A stretch of 64,000 nucleotides of DNA from Halioglobus japonicus (GCF_001983995.1 NZ_CP019450.1:930001-994000); one strand, 5' to 3'; positions 8,215-18,022 are shown, counted from the first letter of the stretch. Numbers and translations: made by a program. The notes: generated from the letters alone by a model not told the origin.

Positions 8215-9522
8215 ATGAATCATCTTGAATTTATCGATAATCCGATCCGGCGGGTCCTTCGGGGCAGCGCCCTGCTCATTTGCATGACGGTGGCGCCTAT
8301 TGTCGGTGCCGAGGAGGCGGAAGATCAGGACGAAGCGCCGCTTCAATTCGGCGGTCCGGATTCAGTCGAGCAGGTGATTGAAGCTGATCGCACCCCCCGT
8401 GGTGGTTTCTTTGATACCCAATTACTAGGCCCCTTCGAGGATTGGCAGGCCCGGGTCGAAGCGGATTACGGCTTCAGTTTCGGTGCCGATTATTCAGCCG
8501 TCACCGTACACGCCAGTGATGTGCTCGATGGCGCTGATGACAGCGCCAGCGGTGGGATGGTCAGGCTGTACGGTCGCTGGAATTTGACCGGCGACGGCAA
8601 GTCCAGCTCCGGCGGGCTGGTGTATAAGCTCGAGCACCGGCACAGCTACGGTGACAATGCCCCCAGTGGGTTTTTGCTGGGGAATGTCGGTTATGTCGGG
8701 CTCACCGAGCCACCCTTTAGCGACCAGGGTACGCGTTGGACCAACCTCTATTGGCGGCAGAGCCTGAATAATGGCCGTACCACGGTTGTCGGTGGCTTCC
8801 TGGATGTGACCGACTTCGTGGATGTATACGGGATGGCCAGCCCCTGGCTGCATTTCATGAACCTGGCCTTCTCGACTGGGTCAGGTGCCATTGATCTGCC
8901 GAACGACGCCAGCCTGGGTGTCGCCGCCGGGCACCTGTTTGACAATAACGTGTTCATCATTGGCAGCGTGGTGGATCGCAATGGCGATCCCACCGAGATC
9001 GGCGATGGCTTCGATACCTTCTTTGACGACAACGAGTACTTCAGCAGTATTGAAATAGGCCACACCTCGGCGCACTCCAACATAGCCCTGGACAACTTAC
9101 ACCTGACTCTGTGGCATGTAGATGCCCGAGAGGAGGCCGGCGCGCCGGGTGGCTGGGGTGCCAATGTGTCCTGGTCGCGCTATTACAATGACAGGCTCAT
9201 GCCTTTTGTCCGCGCCGGCTATACCGACGACAGTGGATCCCTGCTGGAGAAAACGGTCAGTGTTGGCCTGGGCTATCGGCCCGGTGCCATTGCCGCCGCA
9301 CCCGGTGATCTGATCGGTGTCGGTTTAAATTGGGGTGAGGTCAACGAAAATGCATTTGGCCCCGGCCTTGATGACCAGTACACGCTGGAAATGTTCTACC
9401 GCTGGCAGCTCTCGCAGCAGCTGGCGCTGACGGTAGATTATCAGTATCTGCAGGACCCTGCCCTGAATCCGGATGAAGACAGCTCCCATATCTGGGGTCT
9501 GCGTGCGCGCTTTGCGCTGTAG
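8215..9522 (+). CDS. OprB-family carbohydrate-selective porin
   Basis: The 435-residue precursor has a signal peptide (hydrophobic core GSALLICMTVAPIVGA, mature part starting EEAEDQ). It is followed by a beta-barrel pattern of alternating aromatic/Gly strands characteristic of OprB/carbohydrate porins: ...GLVYKLEHRHSYG..., ...FLLGNVGYVG..., ...NLYWRQSL..., and a C-terminal strand ending LRARFAL. The barrel would sit in the outer membrane for passive uptake of sugars or similar small solutes. AAGG is found upstream of the ATG. The natural substrate cannot be inferred; the exported amidohydrolase just upstream might supply it. Confidence 0.85.
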   Translation: MNHLEFIDNPIRRVLRGSALLICMTVAPIVGAEEAEDQDEAPLQFGGPDSVEQVIEADRTPRGGFFDTQLLGPFEDWQARVEADYGFSFGADYSAVTVHASDVLDGADDSASGGMVRLYGRWNLTGDGKSSSGGLVYKLEHRHSYGDNAPSGFLLGNVGYVGLTEPPFSDQGTRWTNLYWRQSLNNGRTTVVGGFLDVTDFVDVYGMASPWLHFMNLAFSTGSGAIDLPNDASLGVAAGHLFDNNVFIIGSVVDRNGDPTEIGDGFDTFFDDNEYFSSIEIGHTSAHSNIALDNLHLTLWHVDAREEAGAPGGWGANVSWSRYYNDRLMPFVRAGYTDDSGSLLEKTVSVGLGYRPGAIAAAPGDLIGVGLNWGEVNENAFGPGLDDQYTLEMFYRWQLSQQLALTVDYQYLQDPALNPDEDSSHIWGLRARFAL

Positions 9523-9630
9523 TTAAGAACGATGATCCGCTCGAGCATGCGCGCAATGGCAACGTTTAGTTGTTGCCGCCAGGGCCGACGAAACCAATAG
9601 GGTCCCAGACAGGTTGATCAGGAGTTAGCA

Positions 9631-10377
9631 ATGAACAAGATGATGGTTGTGCCACTCTCCATACTGGTGGCAGCTGGGTTATCAGCGTGTGGCGATGATC
9701 AAGCAGCGCCCGCGATTGACACGGCGACTTCCAGCGCCGACGTCCAGACAGATGTTGCTGCCGGGAATACGGCTGTCGCAGAAGCCAGCGAGGAAGTCAG
9801 GGCGGCCGAAGCTGTTGAAGACGTTGCCGCCAGTACGGAGACGCCGGCGGACGCCGAGGTGCAGGAAATTGACGCTGAAGATCTGCAGCTTGCCGGTACC
9901 ATTGAGCTCAAGCAGTACACCGTGGCCTGGGTAGGCAGTGGCACCATGGGGGGCGGCACCCTGACCATTGACGGCAAGGATTATCCCTTCCGTCTCGCAG
10001 GGCTGGGTATTGGCGGTTACGGCGCTTCCTCGGTGGATGCTGAGGGTACGGTGTACAACCTTCCCCATATCGATGCGTTTTCCGGGACCTACGGCAATGC
10101 GCGCCTCGGCATGACGGGCGGTGACTCCGGTGGTGGCCGCCTGTGGTTGCGAAATCCTGATGGGGTCGTCATTGAATTGCACACCAAGATGCGCGGCCTG
10201 GCCCTGAACGGTGGTGTCGACGGTATTTTGATTCAGTGGGACAGCGAATACGATTCAACCGTAGATCGCGCCATGGATACCACCCGCGATACCGCCGGTG
10301 ATGCGATTGAGGCCGGTGCCGACGCCGTGCAGGACGGCGTTGACAACGTGAAGGGCTGGTTCAAGAAGAAAGGTTAG
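9631..10377 (+). CDS. lipoprotein with DUF1134-like beta domain
   Basis: A 248-residue precursor with lipobox LSAC (Cys20) followed by an Ala/Glu/Asp-rich, low-complexity linker of about 60 residues. The central domain (...GSGTMGGGTLTIDGKDYPF...GLGIGGYGASSVDAEGTVYNL...) resembles the small periplasmic beta-barrel domain of DUF1134/EipA-type proteins. The C-terminus is an acidic amphipathic segment (DTTRDTAGDAIEAGADAVQDG) ending in a Lys-rich tail. Its function is unknown; an envelope role is inferred from the lipid anchor. AGGAG sits at proper spacing upstream. Its stop overlaps the stop of the convergent methyltransferase. Confidence 0.65.
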   Translation: MNKMMVVPLSILVAAGLSACGDDQAAPAIDTATSSADVQTDVAAGNTAVAEASEEVRAAEAVEDVAASTETPADAEVQEIDAEDLQLAGTIELKQYTVAWVGSGTMGGGTLTIDGKDYPFRLAGLGIGGYGASSVDAEGTVYNLPHIDAFSGTYGNARLGMTGGDSGGGRLWLRNPDGVVIELHTKMRGLALNGGVDGILIQWDSEYDSTVDRAMDTTRDTAGDAIEAGADAVQDGVDNVKGWFKKKG

Positions 10378-11118
10378 GCGGGGCTGCACACAAAGTGGTG
10401 CTGAACGTAAGGATCTACCGGTAGTTCCAGGCTCCGTATCTCCCAGCCCGTGCCCTCCAACAATTCGTGGGCGTATTCCCGGGAGTATACGGCCCACTTG
10501 AGCGGTTGTGCCGGATCCATATCCACAAACGCCGGGATCGGTGCCGCTTTCTGCTCTTCCGTAAGGCCTGCGGTCAACTGATCGTGAACGCCCGCAATAT
10601 ACCCCTGGCCATTGGCCGCCACTTCATTGATGAACAAGCTGAATACCAGTACACCATCGGTTTGATGTAGGGCCGCAGCAGTTTCAGCATGGCCGGATAG
10701 TCGTGGGGCGCCAGGTGGGTGAACACCGAGAACAGGCAGACGATGTCAAAGTGAGCGTCGGGCACATTGAGGCCAGTCAGCTCAGACAGCGGTTTGCCCT
10801 CGGTGTTGTACATGGCGTTGTGAATATCCACGTGCTGATACTCAAGGCGCGGATCGTCCACCGAGGATTGCAAGTACTCGATCAAGTCCCGGTAGACATC
10901 GATGCCAGTGTAGCTGCCGATAGCGATGTTCTCGCGCAGAATGGTCTGGGTAAACTTGTTACCACAGCCCATGTCCAGCACGGCGGCACCGGCCAGGTTT
11001 TCCCGGCCGGAGAGCTGCGCAATACGATCCAGTAGCCACAGGCTGGAAGCCAGGTTGTCATCGCTGTGACCGACCCGGCCCCGCGCTGGAGTTCTGTGGG
11101 TACGTCCAGACTGCTCAT
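10374..11118 (-). pseudogene. class I SAM-dependent methyltransferase, two frameshifts
   Basis: Three reading-frame pieces join into one methyltransferase of about 248 residues. The N-terminal piece reads MSSLDVPTELQRG, the middle piece carries the SAM-binding motif I (AVLDMGCGNKFTQTIL) and ...YTGIDVYRDLIEYLQ..., and the C-terminal piece reads ...GVLVFSLFINEVAANGQGY.... The first break is at a run of four C on the plus strand (11079-11082); the second is near 10657-10660. Each is repaired by adding one base. The gene starts 4 bases after the stop of the ABC ATPase gene, so it is the last cistron of the opp operon. The substrate is unknown. Either it has decayed or both lesions are base-calling errors, which are frequent in this window. 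Confidence 0.75.
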
Positions 11119-11122
11119 GTTC

Positions 11123-12712
11123 TCAGTCCAGTAGTGACCGGCCGGGAATGGAGCTGAGCAGCTGGCGGGTGTAGTCCTGCTGGGGGCGTTCGAACAGGTC
11201 GTCGCCGGTGCCTTGTTCCACCAGCTCACCCTTGTACAGCACCAGGATACGGTCCGCCAGGTGGCGTACCACCGCCAGGTCGTGCGACACAAACAGCATG
11301 GTCAGGCCGTACTCCTTGCCCAGGTCCTGCATCAGGTCGAGGATTTGCGCCTGAATGGTCACGTCCAGGGCTGATACCGGCTCGTCTGCCACGATAAACT
11401 CCGGGCGTGTCGCCAGGGCGCGACCGATGGCGATTCGCTGGCGCTGGCCGCCGGAGAACTCGTGAGGGTACTTGCGCATAAAGTTGCGCGCCAGGCCCAC
11501 GTCGTCCATCAGTTTCAGTACACCGCTGGTGACTGATTTCTTGGTCTCGATGCCATGCAGCAGCAGGGGCTCGGCCAGGGTATCAAACACCGTCATGCGT
11601 GGGTTCAGCGAGGCAAACGGATCCTGAAAGATCATCTGCATGCGGCGACGGAAGTTCTTGAGCTCGTTGCCCTCGAGGCCACTCACTTCGGTGCCGTCAA
11701 AGTTCACGCTGCCGCCAGTGACGGGCACCAGGCGCAGGATGGAGCGGCCGATGGTGGATTTGCCGGAACCGGATTCGCCCACCAGGCCCAGCACTTCACC
11801 GCGCTTGATATCGAAGCTAACGTCGTTGACGGCTTTGACCGGCTCCTTGTCCTTGCCCTGGTCAAACCAGGTGCGCAGGTTTTTTACCTCGATCAGGGTT
11901 TCCGGCTTCGCTTCCATGGGCGCCTTACTGCCGTGAGGAATCGCTTCCAGCAACTTGCGGGTATACGGGTGCTCGGCATTATTGAAGATGTGGTTGGAGT
12001 CACCACCTTCCACAATCTTGCCCTGCTGCATCACCACGATCTGGTCGGCGATGTCGGCGACTACCGCCAGGTCGTGTGAGATGAAGATCACGCCGATATC
12101 GCGCTTTTGCTGCAGCTCGGCAATCAACTTCAGAATCTGCGCCTGGATGGTGACATCCAGTGCGGTGGTCGGTTCGTCGGCGATCAGCAGTTTGGGCTCA
12201 TTGATCAGCGCCATGGCAATCATAACTCGCTGACGCATGCCGCCTGAGAACTGGTGCGGGAAGTTGTCGAAAGTGGTTTCCGGGTCGCGGATGCCCACTT
12301 CCTCCAGCAGTTCCAGGGCGCGCTTGCGGGCCTCTTCCTTGCTGACGTCCTTGTGGTACAGCAGTGGCTCCATCAACTGCTTGCCCACGGTCATGAACGG
12401 GTTCAGGCAGGTCATGGGGTCCTGGAAAATCATGGCGATGTCGCGGCCGCGAATTTCGCGCAGCTCGGCCTCACTCATTTTGAGCAGGTCCTGGCCTTCG
12501 AACAGGGCTTCACCGCTGTCGATACGGCCGGGGGGCATAGGCACCAGGCCCAGCATGGAGTAGCAGGACACGGATTTACCGGACCCTGACTCGCCGATGA
12601 TGGCGGTGATCTTGCCGGTGTCGACGCTGAAGGAAATACCATCCACCGCCTTGTTGGTGCCCATGCGGGTGACAAAGCTGACACCCAGGTTTTTAACTTC
12701 TAAGAGGCTCAT
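11123..12712 (-). CDS. fused dual-ATPase subunit of oligopeptide ABC transporter (OppD-OppF fusion, YejF-like)
   Basis: The 529 residues contain two complete ABC cassettes, the same length and arrangement as E. coli YejF. Walker A motifs GESGSGKS occur near residue 38 and again near residue 315. The two signature motifs are QFSGGMRQR and EFSGGQRQR, each followed by Walker B ...[12 protein letters not shown]... or ...[12 protein letters not shown].... The protein powers import of peptides through the OppB/OppC pores encoded upstream. Its ATG overlaps the oppC stop (TGATG), showing translational coupling. No separate oppD or oppF is present, which agrees with fusion of both functions in one chain. 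Confidence 0.95.
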   Translation of the reverse strand: MSLLEVKNLGVSFVTRMGTNKAVDGISFSVDTGKITAIIGESGSGKSVSCYSMLGLVPMPPGRIDSGEALFEGQDLLKMSEAELREIRGRDIAMIFQDPMTCLNPFMTVGKQLMEPLLYHKDVSKEEARKRALELLEEVGIRDPETTFDNFPHQFSGGMRQRVMIAMALINEPKLLIADEPTTALDVTIQAQILKLIAELQQKRDIGVIFISHDLAVVADIADQIVVMQQGKIVEGGDSNHIFNNAEHPYTRKLLEAIPHGSKAPMEAKPETLIEVKNLRTWFDQGKDKEPVKAVNDVSFDIKRGEVLGLVGESGSGKSTIGRSILRLVPVTGGSVNFDGTEVSGLEGNELKNFRRRMQMIFQDPFASLNPRMTVFDTLAEPLLLHGIETKKSVTSGVLKLMDDVGLARNFMRKYPHEFSGGQRQRIAIGRALATRPEFIVADEPVSALDVTIQAQILDLMQDLGKEYGLTMLFVSHDLAVVRHLADRILVLYKGELVEQGTGDDLFERPQQDYTRQLLSSIPGRSLLD

Positions 12713-13599
12713 CAGTCTTTGCTCCTCCGCACGTCCAGGGCGTCCCGCAGGCCGTCACCGAGGAAATTGAGTGAAAACAGGGTAATGGTGAGGGCCAGGC
12801 CGGGGAAGATCAGCAGCCAGGGGTACTCTTCCATGGTTTCGGCGCCGTAGGAGATCAACAGGCCCCAGGAGGTCTGGGGCGGCTGGATACCCAGGCCGAG
12901 GAAGGACAGGAAGGCTTCCAGCAGCATGACCGAGGGAATGGTCAGCGTGGTGTACACGATAATCGGGCCCAGGGCATTGGGAATCATGTGGCGGCGGATA
13001 ATCGTACCAGGGCTGAGCCCCAGGGAGATGGCCGCCTCCACGAATTCCTGTTGGCGTAACTGCTGCACCTGACCGCGCATGATCCGGGCCATGGTCAGCC
13101 ATTCCACCGCGCCAATGGCGAGGAACAGCAGCAGGATGTTGCGGCCGAAGACCACCATAAGCAGAACGATGAAGATCATGAAGGGCAGGGCGTACATGAT
13201 GTCTACCAGGCGCATCATAACGGCGTCTGTGCGGCCGCCCACGTAGCCGGCGATAGCTCCCCAGGTGACGCCGATCAGCAGCGCCACGGAGGTGGCGACA
13301 AAGCCCACCGCCAGGGAGATGCGGCCGCCGTACATAATTTGGGTGAGTAGGTCGCGGCCGAAGATGTCGGTGCCCAGCCAGTGTTGGGCCGAGGGCGGGC
13401 TCGCGCCGAGGTCCAGGTTCTGGGCATCGTAGGCGTAGGGCGCTATCCACGGCGTGAGCAGCGCAATAATGACGAACAGCAGCAGAATGGCGCCGCCGGC
13501 GACGGCGAGTCGATTCTTGCGCAGGCGCAGCCAGGCGTCGTGCCACAGGCTGGAACCCTGCTCTGCTTCGGTGATGTCGTTGATGATATCAGTGCTCAT
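12712..13599 (-). CDS. oppC: oligopeptide ABC transporter permease OppC
   Basis: A 295-residue inner-membrane protein. It has the N-terminal OppC-type helix after a cytoplasmic tail (...NRLAVAGGAILLLFVIIALL...), the periplasmic segment ...HWLGTDIFGRDLL..., and the EAA coupling loop ...EFVEAAISLGLSPGTIIRRH... that contacts the ATPase. About six transmembrane helices are visible. It pairs with OppB, whose gene ends one base upstream of this ATG, and is coupled to the ATPase gene through an overlapping TGATG. Confidence 0.95.
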   Translation of the reverse strand: MSTDIINDITEAEQGSSLWHDAWLRLRKNRLAVAGGAILLLFVIIALLTPWIAPYAYDAQNLDLGASPPSAQHWLGTDIFGRDLLTQIMYGGRISLAVGFVATSVALLIGVTWGAIAGYVGGRTDAVMMRLVDIMYALPFMIFIVLLMVVFGRNILLLFLAIGAVEWLTMARIMRGQVQQLRQQEFVEAAISLGLSPGTIIRRHMIPNALGPIIVYTTLTIPSVMLLEAFLSFLGLGIQPPQTSWGLLISYGAETMEEYPWLLIFPGLALTITLFSLNFLGDGLRDALDVRRSKD

Positions 13600-13600
13600 A

Positions 13601-14533
13601 TCAGTTCTCCCCGAATTGTGCGCGCAGACGCGGGTTCATCCAGGCGGCCAGCACATCTGACAGCAGGTTGAACAGCACGATCAGGGTGGACAGGAACACA
13701 GTGGTGCCGAGGATCATGGTGTAGTCGCGGTTAAACGCGGCCTGCACGTAGAAGCGGCCCAGGCCGGGGATCTGGAAGATGGTTTCCACCACGAAGGAGC
13801 CCGCCAGCAGACCGGCGAAAGCCGGCCCCAGGAAGGCGACCACGGGGATGAGGCCGCCCCGCAGGCCGTGTTTTACCACCACCTGCCATTCCGGCAGGCC
13901 CTTGGCCCGGGCGGTGCGGATGTAATCCTGGCTCATCACCTCGAGCATGCCCGCCCGCGACAGGCGAGCAATGTAGGCAGCGTAACCAGAGCCCAGGGTA
14001 ATAGCGGGGAGAATCTTATCGCCGGGTATATCGCCCCAGCCCGATACCGGTAGCCAGTCCAGATGGATGCCGAACACCAGTACCAGTAGCGGCCCCATCA
14101 GGAAGGAGGGCACGCAGATACCAATCATGGCGGCGGTCATGGGTATGTAGTCCTGCGGCGTATTGGGCCGCAGGGCCGCAATCACGCCGGCGGTGCCACC
14201 GATTAATACCGCCACCAGCAGGGCGTAGAGACCGAGCTCTGCGGTGACCGGCAGGCCGGCACCAATCAGCTCGTTAACGCTGCGGCCGGGGTATTTGAAG
14301 GAGGGACCAAACTCGCCCTGGGCCAGGTCACCCAAATAAGCGGTGTACTGAGTGAACAGGGGTTGGTCGAGGCGGTACTGGGCTTCCAGCGCCGCTTTTA
14401 CCTCGGGAAGTACGGCCTTCTCTGCAGAGAAGGGGCCACCCGGTGCCACGCGCACCAGGAAAAAGGTCACGGTGATCACAGCGAGGATCACCGGAATTGC
14501 CTGAAGCAGGCGAATGCCAATAAAGCGCCACAT
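13601..14533 (-). CDS. oppB: oligopeptide ABC transporter permease OppB
   Basis: The 310-residue protein begins MWRFIGIRLLQAIPVILAV, the classic OppB N-terminal helix, followed by ...FFLVRVAPGGPF.... It carries the EAA-type loop ...DYIRTARAKGLPEWQVVVKH. The ATG at 14533 lies one base after the oppA stop and has GGAGAC upstream inside the end of oppA; a start 13 codons earlier would overlap oppA without a ribosome site. It forms the peptide channel with OppC. Confidence 0.94.
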   Translation of the reverse strand: MWRFIGIRLLQAIPVILAVITVTFFLVRVAPGGPFSAEKAVLPEVKAALEAQYRLDQPLFTQYTAYLGDLAQGEFGPSFKYPGRSVNELIGAGLPVTAELGLYALLVAVLIGGTAGVIAALRPNTPQDYIPMTAAMIGICVPSFLMGPLLVLVFGIHLDWLPVSGWGDIPGDKILPAITLGSGYAAYIARLSRAGMLEVMSQDYIRTARAKGLPEWQVVVKHGLRGGLIPVVAFLGPAFAGLLAGSFVVETIFQIPGLGRFYVQAAFNRDYTMILGTTVFLSTLIVLFNLLSDVLAAWMNPRLRAQFGEN

Positions 14534-14534
14534 A

Positions 14535-16184
14535 TTATTCGGTCTCCTCGTTTGCCGCGTTCCAGTTTTCATCCAGCCACACGTACTTGAGGTTCAGGTG
14601 ATCCATCAGGTTGGCAGGCATATCGCGGACGCTGGGGTGCAGCAGGTGCTTGCTGGAGTAGGTGTAGATGGGCAGGATCGGCATCTGCTCCATCAGCATG
14701 GTTTCAGCCTCGTAGAAAATCTTGTAGCGCTCTTCCTGGGTTTTGGCCCGGGGTGCGAGGCGCGCGATCATTTCGTCGTAGGCCGGCTCGGCAAAGCCGG
14801 TGTTGTTGTTGCCGCCGCCGGTAAGATACATATCGAGGAAGTTATTGGCATCGACGTAGTCGCCAATCCAGCCGCGGCGGGCGATGGCGTAGTTCATGGT
14901 GTCGATGGAATCCAGGTACACCTTCCACTCCTGGTTGGAGATGGTGATGTTGATATTGAGCTCGTCTTTCCACATCTGCTGCAGCGCCACGGCAATCTTG
15001 CGGTGGTTTTCGCTGGTGTTGTAAATCACTTCCACACCCGGCCAGCCCTCACCGTTTGGATAGCCTGCTTCGGCCAGCAACTGGCGGGCCTGTTCCGGGT
15101 CGTAGTCAAACAGCTTGGGTGGGTTGTAACCCATAGTGCCCGGAGGGGTAATGCTGTAGGACGACGTATAAATACCGTGCAGCACTGTGCGGATCAGCTT
15201 GTCGCGGTCGATGGACATGGCCAGGGCCTTGCGTACCCGCACATCGTCCACCGGGGCCTGTTCGGTGTTGAACAGGTAGAAGTAGCTGCCCAGGTAGGGT
15301 GACAGGCGCAGCGGCGAGTTTTCCTTGGCTTTGTATACCGGCAACTTGTCCAAGGGCACTTCCTGGGTGTAGTGCAGCTGGTCTACGCGGAACATGCGCT
15401 CCTCGGAGACGATGTTCTCCGTGGGGTAGAAGATGACGCCGTTCAATTTGACCGTATCGCGGTCCCAGTAGGTCTCACTCTTCTTCACGCTGACGCGGCG
15501 GTTGAGCAGCCACTCATCGAGTACAAACGCGCCGTTGCCCACCATGTTCTCGGGGCGGGTCCACTTGGTGTAGCGGTCGTACATTTCGCCGTGCTTGAGA
15601 ATGGTTTCGGGGTGAACGGGGTAGGTGGAGTAGTGGTCGAGGAGCTGCAGGAAGTAGGGCGTGGAGGCGATGAGGGTGACTTCCAGGGTGTGGTCGTCGA
15701 TGGCCTTTACACCCACATCGTTGAAGTCCTCGGTCTCGCGCTTGGCGTAGGCCTCGGCGCCTTCCACGGGGAACAGCATGTAGGAATACTGGTTACCCAT
15801 TTTCGGGTGCAGGGCGCGGTTCCAGGACCAGACAAAATCGCTGGCCGTGATGACCTCACCGTTGGACCACTTCGCCTCGGGGTTGAGGTGGAAGGTATAG
15901 ACCTTGCCGTCCTCCGAGATGTCCCAGGACATGGCCACACCGGGCTCAGGTTCCAGGGTCCAGGGGTTCTTGGTGGTCAGCCCCTCGAACAGTGAGCTGA
16001 CAATATGGTTCTCGGGGACGCCGGTCACTACCTGTGGGTCCAGACCCTGGGGTTCGGAGCCGTTGCCGTAGTGGAGGATGCCCTCGCGATTACCTTTCGA
16101 AACATTGGATTCACCGCCGGTACAGGCAGTAAGCAGAGTGGCCGACAGCAGGGTAGCTATCAGCCCGCGGATGAGATTGGTCAT
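14535..16184 (-). CDS. oppA: oligopeptide-binding lipoprotein OppA
   Basis: The 549-residue precursor has lipobox LLTAC, so the mature binding protein should be membrane-anchored, unlike the soluble OppA of enterics. SBP_bac_5 features close to E. coli OppA are clear: ...DPQVVTGVPENHIVSSLFEGL..., ...VYTFHLNPEAKWSNGEVITA..., ...YSITPPGTMGYNPP.... The protein captures peptides for OppBC and the fused ATPase encoded downstream. The start MTNLIRG gives a proper signal peptide; an upstream start would add 29 residues. The gene is first in the operon oppA-oppB-oppC-ATPase-(methyltransferase). Confidence 0.93.
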   Translation of the reverse strand: MTNLIRGLIATLLSATLLTACTGGESNVSKGNREGILHYGNGSEPQGLDPQVVTGVPENHIVSSLFEGLTTKNPWTLEPEPGVAMSWDISEDGKVYTFHLNPEAKWSNGEVITASDFVWSWNRALHPKMGNQYSYMLFPVEGAEAYAKRETEDFNDVGVKAIDDHTLEVTLIASTPYFLQLLDHYSTYPVHPETILKHGEMYDRYTKWTRPENMVGNGAFVLDEWLLNRRVSVKKSETYWDRDTVKLNGVIFYPTENIVSEERMFRVDQLHYTQEVPLDKLPVYKAKENSPLRLSPYLGSYFYLFNTEQAPVDDVRVRKALAMSIDRDKLIRTVLHGIYTSSYSITPPGTMGYNPPKLFDYDPEQARQLLAEAGYPNGEGWPGVEVIYNTSENHRKIAVALQQMWKDELNINITISNQEWKVYLDSIDTMNYAIARRGWIGDYVDANNFLDMYLTGGGNNNTGFAEPAYDEMIARLAPRAKTQEERYKIFYEAETMLMEQMPILPIYTYSSKHLLHPSVRDMPANLMDHLNLKYVWLDENWNAANEETE

Positions 16185-16304
16185 TTTGTGATCAGGTCCG
16201 TTTTTGACGGGCGTATTATAGTGGCATTTTGTGCCGTTGTGGTGAGACGAATGGGGTGTCCAATCCCTCACCGGGAGACGTAACTTTATGGGGCAATCAG
16301 GGGT

Positions 16305-17363
16305 TTAGTCTAGCGCCGTTCTCGGCAGGCTAAGGCGCTGCCACTGAATCATGCCGCCGGCCAGGTTGGCGCAGTGATCGATCCCTCCCTGGCGGAGGAT
16401 CTGGGTGGCCATGGCGGAGCGCCGGCCCGACTGGCAAATCGCTATCACCGGCTTCTCCTGTGGTACCTCCGACAGGCGGTCGCGCAGCTCGTCCAGGGGG
16501 ATGAGCTGGGCGCCGCAAATGTGGCCCAGCTCGCCGCTGTACTCGCCCTCGCTGCGCACATCCAGCAGGTGTAGCTCGTCGCGATGGCGGGCGACCCAGT
16601 CCGGTCGAATTTCCGGGACACCGGCAAAGGTCTGGATGATTGGTCCCCAGCTTTCGTTCACCAGGGGTTGGTCCGGTTTGCCACCTTTGAGATTGGCGGG
16701 CACGGCAATATCGATGAGCCGCGGATGGGGCAGCGCGAGGTTGTTCATATAGCCGACGAAGTCTTCTTCTTTCGCTTCGCCGCCTATGCGCGGATTGTAG
16801 GCCTTTTCCTCTGCCACCGTAGAGACGGTGCGGCCATCGTAGTCGTGACCGGGGTAGAGCAGGCAGTGATCGGGCAGGGTGAAAATCTGCTCGCGAATGC
16901 TCTGCCACATACGGTGGGCGCTGCCGCCCTGGAAATCTGTGCGACCGGCGCCGCGAATCAATAAAGTGTCGCCGGTGAATGCCATGCTGAGGTCGCGCGT
17001 TACATAGGTCAGGCAACCACTGGTGTGCCCGGGCGTGGCCCGGGCCGTAATGGACTCATTGCCGAAAGCGAACACGTCACCGTTGGCTATGCGAATATCG
17101 ATCTCATCGACATTGGCGGCATCGGCAATGCCAGACTGGGCCCCGGTTTGTTCACGCCACAGCCAGGCGCCTGTGACATGGTCGGCATGCACATGTGTGT
17201 CCAGCACGTAGCGCACTTCCAGGTCGAGTTCGCGCACCAGCGCAGCATCCCGGTCGTATTGTTCGAAGACGGTGTCGATGATCATGGCCTCGCGTGTATC
17301 AGCACAGGCGAGCAGGTAGGTATACGTGGAGGAGGCGGCGTCGAACAGCTGACGAAAAATCAT
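16305..17363 (-). CDS. persulfide dioxygenase-rhodanese fusion (ETHE1-like MBL plus sulfurtransferase)
   Basis: The 352-residue protein has two parts. The N-terminal metallo-beta-lactamase fold carries THVHADHVTG (His57, His59, Asp61, His62) and ...ATPGHTSGCLTYV..., followed by ...LLYPGHDY..., the pattern of ETHE1/persulfide dioxygenases that oxidise glutathione persulfide to sulfite. The C-terminal rhodanese domain has the active-site loop CQSGRRS, whose Cys would carry the sulfane sulfur, and ends ...NLAGGMIQWQR. The fusion resembles the PRF/CstB group coupling persulfide oxidation to thiosulfate formation. No sulfide:quinone reductase or ArsR-type regulator is adjacent. Confidence 0.88.
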   Translation of the reverse strand: MIFRQLFDAASSTYTYLLACADTREAMIIDTVFEQYDRDAALVRELDLEVRYVLDTHVHADHVTGAWLWREQTGAQSGIADAANVDEIDIRIANGDVFAFGNESITARATPGHTSGCLTYVTRDLSMAFTGDTLLIRGAGRTDFQGGSAHRMWQSIREQIFTLPDHCLLYPGHDYDGRTVSTVAEEKAYNPRIGGEAKEEDFVGYMNNLALPHPRLIDIAVPANLKGGKPDQPLVNESWGPIIQTFAGVPEIRPDWVARHRDELHLLDVRSEGEYSGELGHICGAQLIPLDELRDRLSEVPQEKPVIAICQSGRRSAMATQILRQGGIDHCANLAGGMIQWQRLSLPRTALD

Positions 17364-17461
17364 GGGGTTATCCAGGCTGGGCTAGGCCGCGAGTCTAGCA
17401 CAGCGATTGGCCACTGCTCGGAGGGGGTGAAGCTGGCGCGCCCCGGGACGCGCCGAAGGGC

Positions 17462-18022
17462 TTAGAACGTCCAGCGCAGTCCCAGGTTAGCCGTGTCGAT
17501 CGCTTCGTCGGCATCAAAACGCACGTACTCGAGGTACACATCCAGGCTGCCGAGAATATTGATAGCACCACCGGCACCGTAGTACATGTCGGTACCGTCT
17601 TCTTCGATATAGCGAGAGTCGACATCCCACATGGCGGCGCCGGCGCGGCCATAGACGTCGATAATCCACAGCGGTACAGAGACAATCCCACCCACGGTCC
17701 AGATGGAGCTGTCAAAGCCGATGCGCTGGCCGTTTTCCAGGCGGTCGGAATCGAATTCGCCCAAGTCCCAATAGGCCGCGTCGACCGCCAGCCACTTGTT
17801 GAAGCGGTAGCCCGCGCCGATGTTATAGCCCACTGCGTTGTCATCGAAGATGGCTTCAATGGGGCCGTCAAAGTCGATGACGTCCTCAATATCGGCATCC
17901 AACTGGCCCCAGTTGGCGCCACCGGCGATAAAGAAGCCGGTGCCATCAGCGTGAGCGAGGTTGGCGCTGAGCGTACTGCCCAGCACAGTCAGAAATAGTG
18001 CGGTGATGAATGAATTGCGCAT
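17462..18022 (-). CDS. small outer-membrane beta-barrel protein (OmpA-like/porin family)
   Basis: The 186-residue precursor starts at ATG 18022 behind a perfect GGAGG and opens with a signal peptide (MRNSFITALFLTVLGS...ANLAHA). The mature part shows an eight-stranded barrel pattern: ...GFFIAGGANWGQLD..., ...VGYNIGAGYRFNKWLAVDAAYWDLGEF..., ...IDVYGRAGAAMWDVD..., ...GGAINILGSLDVYLEYVRFD..., and a C-terminal strand ending NLGLRWTF with terminal Phe. This matches the OMP_b-brl family. No specific role is evident. The AsmA-like gene is divergent at 18092. Confidence 0.8.
   Translation of the reverse strand: MRNSFITALFLTVLGSTLSANLAHADGTGFFIAGGANWGQLDADIEDVIDFDGPIEAIFDDNAVGYNIGAGYRFNKWLAVDAAYWDLGEFDSDRLENGQRIGFDSSIWTVGGIVSVPLWIIDVYGRAGAAMWDVDSRYIEEDGTDMYYGAGGAINILGSLDVYLEYVRFDADEAIDTANLGLRWTF

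Noticed and set aside
14514..15302. 262-codon plus-strand frame opposite oppA
   Set aside because: Antisense shadow in GC-rich DNA; oppA motifs on the minus strand are unambiguous.
17380..17461. Terminator for the small outer-membrane protein gene
   Set aside because: A GC-rich inverted repeat (GGCGCG/CGCGCC) is present, but no T-tract follows on the minus strand.
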